This document shows, in pieces, positions 33,234-43,171 of a DNA stretch of 43,458 bases (the first letter of the stretch is position 1; every line of letters starts with the position of its first letter). This stretch comes from Streptomyces sp. SID486. Lineage in GTDB: Bacteria; Actinomycetota; Actinomycetes; Streptomycetales; Streptomycetaceae. The notes beneath the pieces are model-generated. The model did not search any database. It was not told the DNA's origin and saw only the letters and a program-made list of their open reading frames with translations. The position numbers and the translations under genes were made by a program. Where the stretch lies: positions 1 through 43,458 of the forward strand of contig NZ_WWJT01000214.1 of the NCBI RefSeq assembly GCF_009865385.1, read 5' to 3'.

Positions 33234-34804
33234 CGCAAGCCGGCAGTTCCCCCACGACCGTCTCCCCCGCCGGCACCGGCTCCGACCCGGACCGGCCCGG
33301 CCGCCGCCGGCTGCGCGGGGGTGCGGTGCGCACCGCACTGGGATCGCTCGCCGCCGTCGTCGTCGCGACGCCGTTCCTCACCGCCTGGCACTACGACGCC
33401 GCGCAGCGCGCGATGTCCGGCCAGACGGTGCCACCCACCCCCACGTCGGACACCCGGCCCCTGGCGGCCGTGTCGCGCACGAGCGCACCGATCGTGCTCG
33501 CCTACCACGACATCAACCCGCACCCCACCAACGAGTACACCCTCACCCCGCAGCAGCTGGACACCCAGCTGACCAAGCTGGCCGCGGCGGGCTACCGCTC
33601 CCTGACCACCAAGGAGTTCACCCGCTACCTGGCCACGGGCAAGTCGCCGGCGGCGCACAGCGTCTACCTCACCTTCGACGACGGCACCCGCGGCCTGTGG
33701 ACCTACGCCGACCAGATCCTGGCCAAGCACAAGATGCGCGCGGCGTCCTACCTGATCACCGGCATGGTCGGCACCCACCGCCCCTACTACCTGTCCTGGT
33801 CGGAGATCGACCGGATGGCCGGCTCCGGGCGCTGGGACTTCCAGGACCACACGCACCTCAGCCACTCACGGGCGGCCGTCGACCAGGCCGGGCACCAGGG
33901 CTCGGTGCTCGCCAACCGGCTCTGGCTGCCGGGCAAGCACCGGCTGGAGACCGAGAACGAGTACCGCACCCGCGTCCGCGCCGACCTCGACCGGTCGCTG
34001 AAGTCCTTCGCCGACCACCACCTGCCGGCCCCCAGACTGTTCGCCTACCCGTTCTCCGAGACGTCCGGACCGACGAACCTCGCCGCCCGGAACACCTCCG
34101 CGCTGGACCGGCTGCTGCGGGAGCGGTTCGCCGCCTCGCTGACCAACGTCTCCGCCCGCCCGCTGCCCGCGGGCCCGCGGGCGGCCGCCGCCCGGCAGGT
34201 GCAGCGCCTGGAGATCCTGGGGACGACGAGCACGGACACCTTCCGCGAGCGGCTCGCCGAATGGACGTCCCGCTCGCCGCGTGACGTGGCCGAGCCGCTG
34301 CGCCACCCCGATCAGTGGCGGTTCCCGGGCAGCCCGTCCGGCACCGGTCTGCCGGCGCTGACCGGCAAGGGCCTGACGAAGGGCACGTACGTGTCGGCCG
34401 TCCATCTGCCCATGGCCACCGCGGACTGGAACACCTACCGGGTGACCGCCACCGTCGACCGGCTGAAGGGGACGGCGACGAGCGCGTCGGTGGAGGTCGG
34501 GCACGGCAGCCTGGACCCCGTGGTCGTCACGGTCTCGGCGGCCGGACTGCGGGTGACGGAGCGGCCGGCCGGCGCGGATCCGCGCGTCACGGTCCGCAAG
34601 CTCAAGTCGGCGTCCTCGCACCGGCTGACCCTGGCCGTCACCTCACGCGGTGTCAGGATCACCGTGGACGGCACCACGCTGACGGCCCGCTCCACCACCA
34701 AGCCCGTGTCCGCGCGCACCAGCGGAGGCATCTCGCTGGCCGTACGCGACGAGGACGAGCACATCGCCTGGCCCCGCTTCACGGCCCTGCGCATCGCCCC
34801 CTGA
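33230..34804 (+). CDS. Polysaccharide deacetylase (NodB/PgaB-like) with C-terminal beta domain
   Basis: A 524-residue protein. A membrane anchor at about residues 32-50 leads to a NodB-homology domain: VLAYHDINPHP (near 88), the metal-binding YLTFDDGTRG (near 145) and FQDHTHLSHS (near 204) with the His pair, then FAYPFSETSG. Residues from about 370 to the end look like a beta-sandwich (YRVTATVDRLKG...GISLAVRDEDEHIAW), perhaps carbohydrate binding. It likely removes N-acetyl groups from the polymer made by the synthase, outside the membrane. Last gene of the operon; a strong hairpin follows. Confidence 0.88.
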   Translation: MTQAGSSPTTVSPAGTGSDPDRPGRRRLRGGAVRTALGSLAAVVVATPFLTAWHYDAAQRAMSGQTVPPTPTSDTRPLAAVSRTSAPIVLAYHDINPHPTNEYTLTPQQLDTQLTKLAAAGYRSLTTKEFTRYLATGKSPAAHSVYLTFDDGTRGLWTYADQILAKHKMRAASYLITGMVGTHRPYYLSWSEIDRMAGSGRWDFQDHTHLSHSRAAVDQAGHQGSVLANRLWLPGKHRLETENEYRTRVRADLDRSLKSFADHHLPAPRLFAYPFSETSGPTNLAARNTSALDRLLRERFAASLTNVSARPLPAGPRAAAARQVQRLEILGTTSTDTFRERLAEWTSRSPRDVAEPLRHPDQWRFPGSPSGTGLPALTGKGLTKGTYVSAVHLPMATADWNTYRVTATVDRLKGTATSASVEVGHGSLDPVVVTVSAAGLRVTERPAGADPRVTVRKLKSASSHRLTLAVTSRGVRITVDGTTLTARSTTKPVSARTSGGISLAVRDEDEHIAWPRFTALRIAP

Positions 34805-34829
34805 CCCACCGGTACCCGGAAGACACCGA

Positions 34830-34864
34830 GGGCGGCACCCCCTGTTCCACCGGGGGTGCCGCCC
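34830..34864 (+). terminator. Strong hairpin terminator after the exopolysaccharide operon
   Basis: GGGCGGCACCCCC (34830-34842) and GGGGGTGCCGCCC (34852-34864) form a perfect 13-bp stem with a nine-base loop, 25 bases after the deacetylase stop. The T-tract is weak (TTCC), as is common in Streptomyces. Confidence 0.8.
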
Positions 34865-34994
34865 TTCCGTGTGCCTGTCGCCCGCCGAGCGGGGGCCGAG
34901 CCGATCTCGCCGCAGGGACGGCACTCGACCGCGCTCGCCACGGAGAAGCCGCACGGAGAAGCCGAAGGACCACGCCGGCCGGGCCCGCACACGC

Positions 34995-35040
34995 CCGAGG
35001 GCGGCACCCCCGGCACACAGGCCAGGGATGCCGCCCTCGG
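34995..35040 (-). terminator. Hairpin terminator downstream of groEL
   Basis: CCGAGGGCGGCA (34995-35006) and TGCCGCCCTCGG (35029-35040) form a perfect 12-bp stem with a 22-base loop, 25 bases beyond the groEL stop on the minus strand. The GGGCGGCACCCCC core is shared with the terminator at 34830, a possible recombination site or the result of duplication. Confidence 0.7.
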
Positions 35041-35065
35041 AAAAGGACAGGTGATCCGCGGAGGA

Positions 35066-36796
<1,731 letters not shown>

Positions 36797-36833
36797 TCAC
36801 CGACCCGGTCCTTCGTTGTCACTCTCACCTTCA

Positions 36834-36877
36834 GAGTGCTAACGCAATGATTAGCACTCGGCATGCCCGAGTGCAAG
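36834..36877 (-). promoter_or_regulatory. groEL promoter with overlapping double CIRCE (HrcA) element
   Basis: Three nine-base arms are present on the plus strand: GAGTGCTAA (36834-36842), TTAGCACTC (36851-36859) and GAGTGCAAG (36869-36877). The last two form a CIRCE element with the standard 9-base spacer and two mismatches in one arm; the first two form a second palindrome with an 8-base spacer. On the minus strand TTGCAC (-35) and TAATCA (-10) sit 17 bases apart inside it. HrcA repression with heat-shock release is the expected control. The rest of 36689-37043 holds the groEL leader and the hairpins below. Confidence 0.88.
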
Positions 36878-36957
36878 GTGCGCTCGCGCAGCGAACGCGA
36901 TGAGGGGCCGCGGTCGGGTGACGGGCGGGGCAGGCGCCCCACCCGGGACCGGGGCGC

Positions 36958-37031
36958 CGCCGTGCCGCCCGGCGGACACCGCGGGCGGCACGGCGAAGGG
37001 CCCGCACCCTCTGCGAGGTGCGGGCCCTTCG
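36958..37031 (-). terminator. Tandem hairpin terminators downstream of the cold-shock gene
   Basis: Next to the cold-shock stop (37044), CGAAGGGCCCGCACC (36994-37008) pairs with GGTGCGGGCCCTTCG (37017-37031), a perfect 15-bp stem with an 8-base loop. A second perfect 13-bp stem follows: CGCCGTGCCGCCC (36958-36970) with GGGCGGCACGGCG (36983-36995). Together they should insulate the groEL promoter from upstream transcription. Confidence 0.82.
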
Positions 37032-37043
37032 GACAAGAAACGT

Positions 37044-37247
37044 TCAGGCGCTGAGGCGAACCATGTCGGCCTGCGGGCCCTTCTGGCCCTGCGAGATCTC
37101 GAACTCCACCCGCTGGCCCTCTTCCAGGGTGCGGTAGCCGTCCATCTGAATGGCGCTGTAGTGGACGAATACGTCCGCACCACCGTCGACCGCGATGAAG
37201 CCGTACCCCTTCTCCGCGTTGAACCACTTGACGGTGCCCTGAGCCAT
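37044..37247 (-). CDS. Cold-shock domain protein (CspA family)
   Basis: A 67-residue single cold-shock domain: [20 protein letters not shown] with RNP1 (KGYGFI) and DVFVHYSAI with RNP2. It binds single-stranded nucleic acid and acts as an RNA chaperone. AGGGGAG lies before the ATG. The message probably has a leader of about 110 bases (promoter at 37359-37386), usual for cold-inducible csp genes. Confidence 0.97.
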   Translation of the reverse strand: MAQGTVKWFNAEKGYGFIAVDGGADVFVHYSAIQMDGYRTLEEGQRVEFEISQGQKGPQADMVRLSA

Positions 37248-37358
37248 GCCTAACTCCCCTATTACTGGCCCTTGCACAGATCCACACTTCGCGGACCCGG
37301 GTCAGACCTCACCCCCCATTGGGCGGGGGCGTGCGCCGGAACGCGTCGACCGCGGCTG

Positions 37359-37386
37359 AATGTATCTGTCCAACTGCCGTCTGCAA
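37359..37386 (-). promoter_or_regulatory. Candidate promoter of the cold-shock gene
   Basis: On the minus strand TTGCAG (37386-37381) and TACATT (37364-37359) are 16 bases apart. This predicts a 5' leader of roughly 105-110 bases. The remainder of 37387-37600 is AT-richer non-coding sequence with no gene seen. Confidence 0.4.
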
Positions 37387-37600
37387 CAGGTCAATCGGAC
37401 GAGAATTCCGGACGCGAGCGATCCGGAATGTGGTGAGAATTCGCCAGACTTCGGGGCAAGTCGGGCCCCATAAAAGGCACAAAAGCCGCAGATAACCCGC
37501 ACACTTTGGCTACTTCTTGTCGGGCGGGCGGCATGAATCAAGGGCCCGCGACCCGGGGGCCGCGGCCGTGTTCCCCAACTCTACCGCGCTCAATCACGCA

Positions 37601-37639
37601 GAATTGCCCCCTCCGCTTCTCTCACGGAGGGGGCAATTC
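37601..37639 (-). terminator. Hairpin terminator after the sulfur-carrier gene
   Basis: GAATTGCCCCCTCCG (37601-37615) and CGGAGGGGGCAATTC (37625-37639) form a perfect 15-bp stem with a nine-base loop, 39 bases downstream of the sulfur-carrier stop. It is the clearest intrinsic terminator in the window. Confidence 0.85.
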
Positions 37640-37677
37640 GATGCACAGCCGGTAACCGAGGTTACCGAAGGTAATGG

Positions 37678-37953
37678 TCAGCCGCCGGCGACCGCGGGAA
37701 TGATCGACACACCGGCGCCGTCCGGGGTCGCCGTCTCCAGGCCCTGCTCGAAACGGACGTCGTCGTCGTTGACGTACACGTTCACGAACCGGCGCAGCCT
37801 GCCCTGGTCGTCCAGGACACGGGCGGCGATCCCGGTGTGGTTCTTCTCCAGGTCCTCGATGACCTGCGCGAGAGTGGTGCCCTCGGCGGCGACCTCGGCC
37901 TCGCCGCCGGTGTAGGTGCGCAGGATGGTCGGGATGCGAACGGTCACGCTCAT
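37678..37953 (-). CDS. MoaD/ThiS-family sulfur carrier protein
   Basis: A 91-residue ubiquitin-like protein starting MSVTVRIPTILRTYTGGEAE and ending in the diagnostic Gly-Gly (AVAGG), the site of adenylation and thiocarboxylation. NVYVNDDDVRF is the usual CysO/MoaD middle strand. Its ATG overlaps the stop of the threonine-synthase-like gene, so the two are made together. With a SAM riboswitch at the head of the operon, a sulfur-donor role in homocysteine formation is more likely than molybdopterin or thiamine synthesis. Confidence 0.9.
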   Translation of the reverse strand: MSVTVRIPTILRTYTGGEAEVAAEGTTLAQVIEDLEKNHTGIAARVLDDQGRLRRFVNVYVNDDDVRFEQGLETATPDGAGVSIIPAVAGG

Positions 37954-39233
37954 GCGAGGCCAGCCTCTCGGAAGGAGTCCAGGTTCGGGCGGATGGTGGC
38001 GGTCAGGCCGGTCCCGGCCACCGCGTCGAGGGTCTTCAGGCCGTCACCGGTGTTGAGGACGACCGTGGTCTTCGCCGGGTCCAGCACACCGCCCTCGATC
38101 AGCTTGCGGGTGACACCGACGGTCACCCCGCCCGCCGTCTCGGCGAAGATGCCCTCCGTGCGGGCCAGCAGCCTGATGGCGTCCACGACCTCCGCGTCCG
38201 TGACGTCCTCCACGGCACCGCCGGTGCGGCGCGCGATGTCCAGGACGTAGGGCCCGTCGGCCGGGTTGCCGATGGCCAGCGACTTGGCGATGGTGTCCGG
38301 CTTCTGCGGCCGGACCACGTCGTGCCCGGCCTTGAAGGCGGTGGACACCGGGGAGCAGCCCTCGGCCTGCGCACCGAAGATCTTGTACGGCCGGTCCTCG
38401 ACCAGCCCCAGCCTGATCAGCTCCTGGAGCCCCTTGTCGATCTTCGTGAGCTGGGAGCCGGAGGCGATCGGGATCACGATCTGGTCGGGCAGCCGCCAGC
38501 CGAGCTGCTCGCAGATCTCGTACGCCAGGGTCTTGGAGCCCTCCGCGTAGTACGGCCGCAGGTTGACGTTGACGAAGCCCCAGCCCTCGCCGGCCGGGTC
38601 GCCGATCAGCTCCGAGCAGAAGCGGTTCACGTCGTCGTAGTTGCCCTCGATGCCGACCAGCTCACCGCCGTATACGGCGGCCATCACGACCTTGCCCTGC
38701 TCCAGGTCGTGCGGGATGAACACGCAGGAGCGGAAGCCGGCGCGGGCGGCGGCGGCGCCGACGGCACCGGCCAGGTTGCCCGTGGAGGAGCAGGAGAGCG
38801 TGGTGAAGCCGAAGGCGCGGGCGGCCTCCAGGGCCTGCGCGACCACGCGGTCCTTGAAGGAGTGCGTGGGGTTGCCGGAGTCGTCCTTCACGTACAGGCC
38901 GCCGGTCACGCCCAGCTCGGCCGCCAGGTTGTCGGCCTTGACGAGCTTGGTCCAGCCCGGGTTGATGTTGGGCTTGTCCGCGACGTCCGCCGGGACCGGC
39001 AGCAGGGGCGCGTACCGCCAGATGTTCGCGGGGCCGGCCTCGATGCGGCGGCGCAGCTGCTCGGTGTCGTAGGCGGAGAAGTCGTAGGCGATCTCCAGCG
39101 GGCCGAAACACTCCTCGCAGGCGAAGAGCGGGCCGAGCGGTACCCGGTGACCGCACTCACGACAGCTCAGGGCGGCGGCGGGACCGAGGTCTACGGTGGA
39201 GGTGCCGGTGGTGGCAACTGTCTGCACAGCCAT
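37950..39233 (-). CDS. thrC: Threonine synthase family protein (possible O-phosphohomoserine-dependent homocysteine synthase)
   Basis: A 427-residue PLP enzyme. An N-terminal zinc-ribbon-like CRECGHRVPLGPLFACEEC (two CxxC pairs, about residues 23-41) precedes the PLP-lysine motif DSGNPTHSFKDRVV. It would be annotated as threonine synthase acting on O-phosphohomoserine. However, it is headed by a SAM-I riboswitch and coupled to a sulfur carrier, which point to methionine synthesis. I recall a reported Streptomyces enzyme (MetM) of this family making homocysteine from O-phosphohomoserine with a carrier protein. The ATG at 39233 has AAAGGG ten bases upstream; an in-frame ATG at 39266 falls inside the riboswitch and is rejected. 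Confidence 0.88.
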   Translation of the reverse strand: MAVQTVATTGTSTVDLGPAAALSCRECGHRVPLGPLFACEECFGPLEIAYDFSAYDTEQLRRRIEAGPANIWRYAPLLPVPADVADKPNINPGWTKLVKADNLAAELGVTGGLYVKDDSGNPTHSFKDRVVAQALEAARAFGFTTLSCSSTGNLAGAVGAAAARAGFRSCVFIPHDLEQGKVVMAAVYGGELVGIEGNYDDVNRFCSELIGDPAGEGWGFVNVNLRPYYAEGSKTLAYEICEQLGWRLPDQIVIPIASGSQLTKIDKGLQELIRLGLVEDRPYKIFGAQAEGCSPVSTAFKAGHDVVRPQKPDTIAKSLAIGNPADGPYVLDIARRTGGAVEDVTDAEVVDAIRLLARTEGIFAETAGGVTVGVTRKLIEGGVLDPAKTTVVLNTGDGLKTLDAVAGTGLTATIRPNLDSFREAGLA

Positions 39234-39252
39234 GGAGGCGAGGCCCTTTCTC

Positions 39253-39391
39253 CTCATCTTCCTCACGACGCATCTCGCCGTGAGACGGATTTGGCACCTT
39301 CCCTAGCCGGGAGCCTCGCGTGGAAGACGAGTACCGGCTGGAGGGTTGCCGGGGCTTCATCGGGCCGTGTCCCTCTGCCCCTCTGGATGAG
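39253..39391 (-). promoter_or_regulatory. SAM-I (S-box) riboswitch
   Basis: The minus strand reads CTCATCCAGAGGGGCAGAGG, then GGCCCGATGAAGCC, CCGGCAACCCTCC, later GGTGCCAAATCC, a CTCACG/CGTGAG stem, and GAAGATGAG. These are the ordered S-box elements: P1 CTCATC pairing with GATGAG, the P2/kink-turn region, GCAACC, GGTGCCAAAT and P4. The 3' side of P1 abuts the purine-rich ribosome site, and no terminator hairpin follows, so control is probably at translation initiation: high SAM shuts the gene off. Confidence 0.92.
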
Positions 39392-39522
39392 CGGTATTCG
39401 GTTGTGGACGCGCGCGACCCCCGACATGCGATGGTCATCGGCGTTGTTCAAGACTGTAACCGAAGGCCAGGACAGTTGAGATAGTCGTCCGAACCGCGAG
39501 ACAACGTGAGGAGCCGCAGACC

Positions 39523-40467
39523 GTGCTGGAAGAAGTCGAGCGCTGGCTGGCCACCCGCTCCTGGTCCGTGGCCGACCGCCCGCTCCACCGGATCCTGGCC
39601 GCCAAGCAGCGCACCGGGCAGACGGTCAGTGTCGTGCTGCCCGCGCTCAACGAGGAGGAGACGGTCGGCGACATCGTCACCGCCGTCCGGCGCGACCTCG
39701 TCGAGCGGGCCCCGCTCGTCGACGAGATCGTGGTCGTCGACTCCGGCTCCACCGACCGCACCTCCGAGGTCGCCGCCCGCGCCGGCGCGCGGGTCGTGCA
39801 CCGCGACGAGATCCTCCCCCGCCTCCCGGCCGTCCCCGGCAAGGGCGAGGTGCTGTGGCGCTCCCTGCTGGTGACCGGCGGGGACATCCTCTGTTTCGTC
39901 GACGCCGACCTGCGGGAGTTCTCCTCCGACTTCGTCCTCGGCATCGTCGGCCCGCTGCTCACCGAGCCGGACGTGGACCTGGTCAAGGCGATGTACGACC
40001 GTCCGCTCGCCGGCACCGCCGGGCAGGGCGGCCGGGTCACCGAGCTGATGGCCCGCCCGCTGCTGAACATGCACTGGCCGCAGCTGGCCGGCTTCGTGCA
40101 GCCGCTGGGCGGCGAGTACGCGGCCCGCCGCTCCCTGCTGGAGCAGCTGCCCTTCCCCGTCGGCTACGGCGTGGAGCTGGGCATGCTGGTGGACGCGCTG
40201 CACCTCGTCGGCCTGGACGCGCTGGCCCAGGTCGACGTGGGGGTGCGCAGGCACCGGCACCAGGACGGCCAGGCACTCGGCCGGATGGCCGCCGCGATCT
40301 ACCGCACCGCCCAGCTCCGGCTGGCCCGCGGCCATCTGGTCCGGCCGGCGCTGACCCAGTTCGAGCGGGGCGAGGACGGCTTCGAGCCGCGCACCTACCC
40401 GGTGGACACCGAGGAACGGCCGCCGATGGTGGAGATCGCCGAGTACACCGACCGGAAGGTGGCGTGA
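39523..40467 (+). CDS. gpgS: Glucosyl-3-phosphoglycerate synthase
   Basis: A 314-residue family-81/GT2-like glycosyltransferase. VSVVLPALNEEETVGDIV (about residues 32-49), VVVDSGSTDRTSEVA (about 72-86) and the metal-binding CFVDADLREFS (about 125-135) match GpgS. It makes glucosyl-3-phosphoglycerate, a compatible solute and the precursor of methylglucose lipopolysaccharide in actinobacteria. GTG start with GAGGAG nine bases upstream. The intergenic region upstream is shared with the riboswitch-controlled operon. Confidence 0.9.
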   Translation: MLEEVERWLATRSWSVADRPLHRILAAKQRTGQTVSVVLPALNEEETVGDIVTAVRRDLVERAPLVDEIVVVDSGSTDRTSEVAARAGARVVHRDEILPRLPAVPGKGEVLWRSLLVTGGDILCFVDADLREFSSDFVLGIVGPLLTEPDVDLVKAMYDRPLAGTAGQGGRVTELMARPLLNMHWPQLAGFVQPLGGEYAARRSLLEQLPFPVGYGVELGMLVDALHLVGLDALAQVDVGVRRHRHQDGQALGRMAAAIYRTAQLRLARGHLVRPALTQFERGEDGFEPRTYPVDTEERPPMVEIAEYTDRKVA

Positions 40468-40550
40468 ACGGGCCGTGCCCCGCCGCGCTCCCCGCCTCCC
40501 GGGACGGAACGTACGTTTGAGCGTTTCCGGGCCGGGCTAGGTTGAGGCGT

Positions 40551-41990
40551 ATGGCTTCCACGCACGATGCTGCCGACAAAGCTCAGGTGCTGGTCGCGTC
40601 GAATCGCGGCCCGGTCTCCTATCAGGTACGCGAGGACGGCTCGCTGCACGCCCGGCGGGGCGGTGGCGGACTGGTCTCGGGGCTGTCCGCGATCGGCTCG
40701 GACGCCGGCTCCGTATGGGTGTGCGCCGCGCTGGGCGACGGCGACCGGGCGGCCGTCCGGCGCGCGGAGGGCGGCCTGCTCCCGGCCGGGGACACGGGCG
40801 GGCAACGGGTACGCATGCTCGACATCGACGCGGCCGTGCACACCGAGGCGTACAACGGCATCGCCAACTCGGTGCTCTGGTTCGTCCACCACATGCTGTA
40901 CCAGACCCCGCTCGAGCCGGTCTTCGACGCGGAGTTCCGGCGGCAGTGGGCGTCGTACGAGGCCTACAACCAGGCGTTCGCCGAGGCACTGGCCGAGGAG
41001 GCGGCCGAGGGCGCGGCGGTGCTGATCCAGGACTACCACCTGGCCCTGGCCCCCCGCATGCTCCGCCGGCTCCGCCCCGACCTGCGCATCGGGCACTTCT
41101 CGCACACCCCGTGGGCCCCGCCGGACTACTTCCGGCTGCTGCCCGACGACATCGCGGCCGAACTGCTCACCGGCATCCTGGGCGCGGACCGGGCGGCGTT
41201 CCTCACCGAACGGTGGGCGGACGCGTTCCGGGACTGCTGCCACGCGGTGCTCGGGCCCGGCATCCCCTCCGGCACCCGGATCGGGGTGCACGGGCTGGGC
41301 GCCGACGCGGACTTCCTGCGCGCGCGGGCGCACGAGGAGGACGTGGCCGAACGGATGGCGGCGCTGCGGGAGGAGATCGGGGCGGACCGCAGGACCATCG
41401 TCCGGGTGGACCGCACCGAGCTGTCGAAGAACATCGTGCGCGGGCTGCTGGCGTACCGGGAGCTGCTGGAGGACCACCCCGAGTGGCGGGAGCGGGTCGT
41501 CCACGTGGCGTTCGCCTACCCCTCCCGCCAGGACCTCGCCGTGTACCGCGACTACACCGCCGAGGTGCAGCGGGTCGCGGACGAGATCAACGAGCGGTAC
41601 GGCACGCCGGGCTGGACGCCGGTGGTGCTGCACGTGAAGGACGACTTCGCGCGCTCCCTGGCCGCGTACCGGCTGGCCGACGTGGCGCTGGTGAACCCCA
41701 TCCGGGACGGCATGAACCTGGTCGCCAAGGAGGTCCCGGTCGTCTCGGACGCGGGGTGCGCGCTGGTGCTGTCGCGGGAGGCGGGGGCGTACGAGGAGCT
41801 GGGCGCGGACGCGTTCACGGTGAACCCGTACGACATCAGCGGGACGGCGCGGGCGCTGCACGAGGCGCTGAGCCTGCCGGCGGAGGAGCGGGCGGCCCGC
41901 TCCAAGCGGCTGGCCGACGCCGCGACCGCGCTGCCGCCGGCCCGGTGGTTCCTGGACCAGCTGGACGCGCTGACCGGTCAGCCGAGCTGA
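40551..41990 (+). CDS. otsA: Trehalose-6-phosphate synthase (GT20)
   Basis: A 479-residue GT20 enzyme. VASNRGPVSYQV, GGGGLVSGLSAI, WFVHHMLY, QDYHLALAPRML, FSHTPWAPP, DRTELSKNIVRGL and NPIRDGMNLVAKE are the ordered signatures of OtsA. It forms trehalose-6-phosphate from UDP/ADP-glucose and glucose-6-phosphate. The ATG at 40551 has TAGGTT seven bases upstream and only a very close GAGG, so it may be leaderless; a TTG nine bases earlier is in frame. The last 13 bases overlap the convergent otsB. Confidence 0.95.
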   Translation: MASTHDAADKAQVLVASNRGPVSYQVREDGSLHARRGGGGLVSGLSAIGSDAGSVWVCAALGDGDRAAVRRAEGGLLPAGDTGGQRVRMLDIDAAVHTEAYNGIANSVLWFVHHMLYQTPLEPVFDAEFRRQWASYEAYNQAFAEALAEEAAEGAAVLIQDYHLALAPRMLRRLRPDLRIGHFSHTPWAPPDYFRLLPDDIAAELLTGILGADRAAFLTERWADAFRDCCHAVLGPGIPSGTRIGVHGLGADADFLRARAHEEDVAERMAALREEIGADRRTIVRVDRTELSKNIVRGLLAYRELLEDHPEWRERVVHVAFAYPSRQDLAVYRDYTAEVQRVADEINERYGTPGWTPVVLHVKDDFARSLAAYRLADVALVNPIRDGMNLVAKEVPVVSDAGCALVLSREAGAYEELGADAFTVNPYDISGTARALHEALSLPAEERAARSKRLADAATALPPARWFLDQLDALTGQPS

Positions 41991-42811
41991 GCCGCCAGCC
42001 GGCGCAGCAGGTCCACGACCCCCTCCGGGCCGTCCACCACCAGGTCGGCCCGTTCCGCCAGTTCGGTGACCTCGGTGCTGCCGCTGCAGATCAGCAGGCC
42101 GGGGGTGCCGTTCTTGCGGAGTTCGTCGACCGCGGTGAAGGCGGGCAGGTCGCCCAGGTCGTCACCGGCGTAGACGACGCAGCCGGCGCCGGTGGCACGG
42201 GCGTGGTCGAGCAGGGCCACGCCCTTGTCCATGCCCGGCGGGCGCAGTTCCAGGACCATGCGGCCGGGTTCGACGATCAGGCCGTGCCGGGCGGCGAGGT
42301 CGGCGAGGGGCGCGCGCAGGGCCTCGAACGTCGCCTGCGGGTCGGCCGCGCGACGGGTGTGGACCGCGACGGCCCGGCCCTTCTCCTCGATCCACGTGCC
42401 CGTGCCGGCGCCGGTGCGTTCCAGCAGGCCGGGCAGTTCCGCGCGGACGGCGGCGACGCCGGGGTGCGGGGCGGGGGCGGTGACGGTGCGGGTGGCCGCG
42501 TCCCAGCGTTCGGCTCCGTAGTGGCCGAGGACGGTCAGGTGCTCCAGGCCGGGGACGCCGTCGAAGCCGCCGTGACGGACCGCGACCTCGGCCGGGCGGC
42601 CGGTGATCACCGCGACGGAGGCGAGTTTCGGGGCGAGCGCGGCGAGCGCCGGTACGGCGTCGGGGTGGGCGCGGGCCTGCTCGGGGTCGGCGACGATGGG
42701 GGCCAGTGTGCCGTCGAAGTCGAGGCCGACCAGGGCGGTGCGGGGCTGCGCGAGCAGGGCGGCGAGGCCGGCTCGGCCGGGGTGGGTCTGCGGGGTGGGC
42801 AGAGGGTCCAT
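41978..42811 (-). CDS. otsB: Trehalose-6-phosphate phosphatase
   Basis: A 277-residue HAD phosphatase. The DFDGT nucleophile motif is at about residues 31-35, SVAVITGRP at about 65-73, and YAGDDLGDLPAF is the acidic motif III/IV near 205. It removes phosphate from the OtsA product to give trehalose. It converges with otsA, overlapping it by 13 bases, which may let transcription of one damp the other. The ATG at 42811 has TAGTGT six bases upstream and no ribosome site: another likely leaderless start. Confidence 0.93.
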   Translation of the reverse strand: MDPLPTPQTHPGRAGLAALLAQPRTALVGLDFDGTLAPIVADPEQARAHPDAVPALAALAPKLASVAVITGRPAEVAVRHGGFDGVPGLEHLTVLGHYGAERWDAATRTVTAPAPHPGVAAVRAELPGLLERTGAGTGTWIEEKGRAVAVHTRRAADPQATFEALRAPLADLAARHGLIVEPGRMVLELRPPGMDKGVALLDHARATGAGCVVYAGDDLGDLPAFTAVDELRKNGTPGLLICSGSTEVTELAERADLVVDGPEGVVDLLRRLAAQLG

Positions 42812-42878
42812 ACGGCGACACTATCCGGCTGGCGCCGGGATACGCCTGGGGCTGTGCCTCGGGTCCGGGGACACGCCC

Positions 42879-43078
42879 GGGGCTCCGCCCCGGACCCCGC
42901 CAGGGGCTCCGCCCCCGGACCCCGCCTCGCCCACCCACCACCCGACTCGGTAGGCCGAGAGGTCACCGTCCGACAGACACGGTCGGCCGGAGATGCCACC
43001 GTCCGACGGACGCGGGCGGCCGGAGAGGCCACCCGCCGATGGACACGGTCGGCCGAAATGGCCGCTCCGTCAGGTGCC
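42879..43078. repeat. Degenerate intergenic repeats (24-bp and 33-bp periods)
   Basis: The 360 bases between otsB and the DUF3263 gene contain no gene. A GGGGCTCCGCCCC-GGACCCCGCC unit occurs twice with period 24 (42879 and 42903), each itself an inverted repeat. From about 42949, four to five degenerate 33-base units follow, carrying GGTCGGCCGGAGA and CCACCGTCCGACGGAC. Confidence 0.7.
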
Positions 43079-43171
43079 GTCGGTCGAAGAGGCCGTCTTT
43101 CGGCCGGCTCGGGCGGAGCAGCCCCCGACCGGCTCGGGTCAGGAGGGCCGGGTGGGGGGCCGGGGTGGGGG

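Noticed and set aside
36834..36859. Single CIRCE element formed by the first two arms
   Set aside because: The arm order on the plus strand is inside-out with an 8-base spacer; the standard 9-base element is formed by the second and third arms, so both are described together.
39234..39266. Upstream ATG for the threonine-synthase-like gene
   Set aside because: It would place the start and ribosome site inside the SAM riboswitch; the ATG at 39233 follows a well-spaced AAAGGG.
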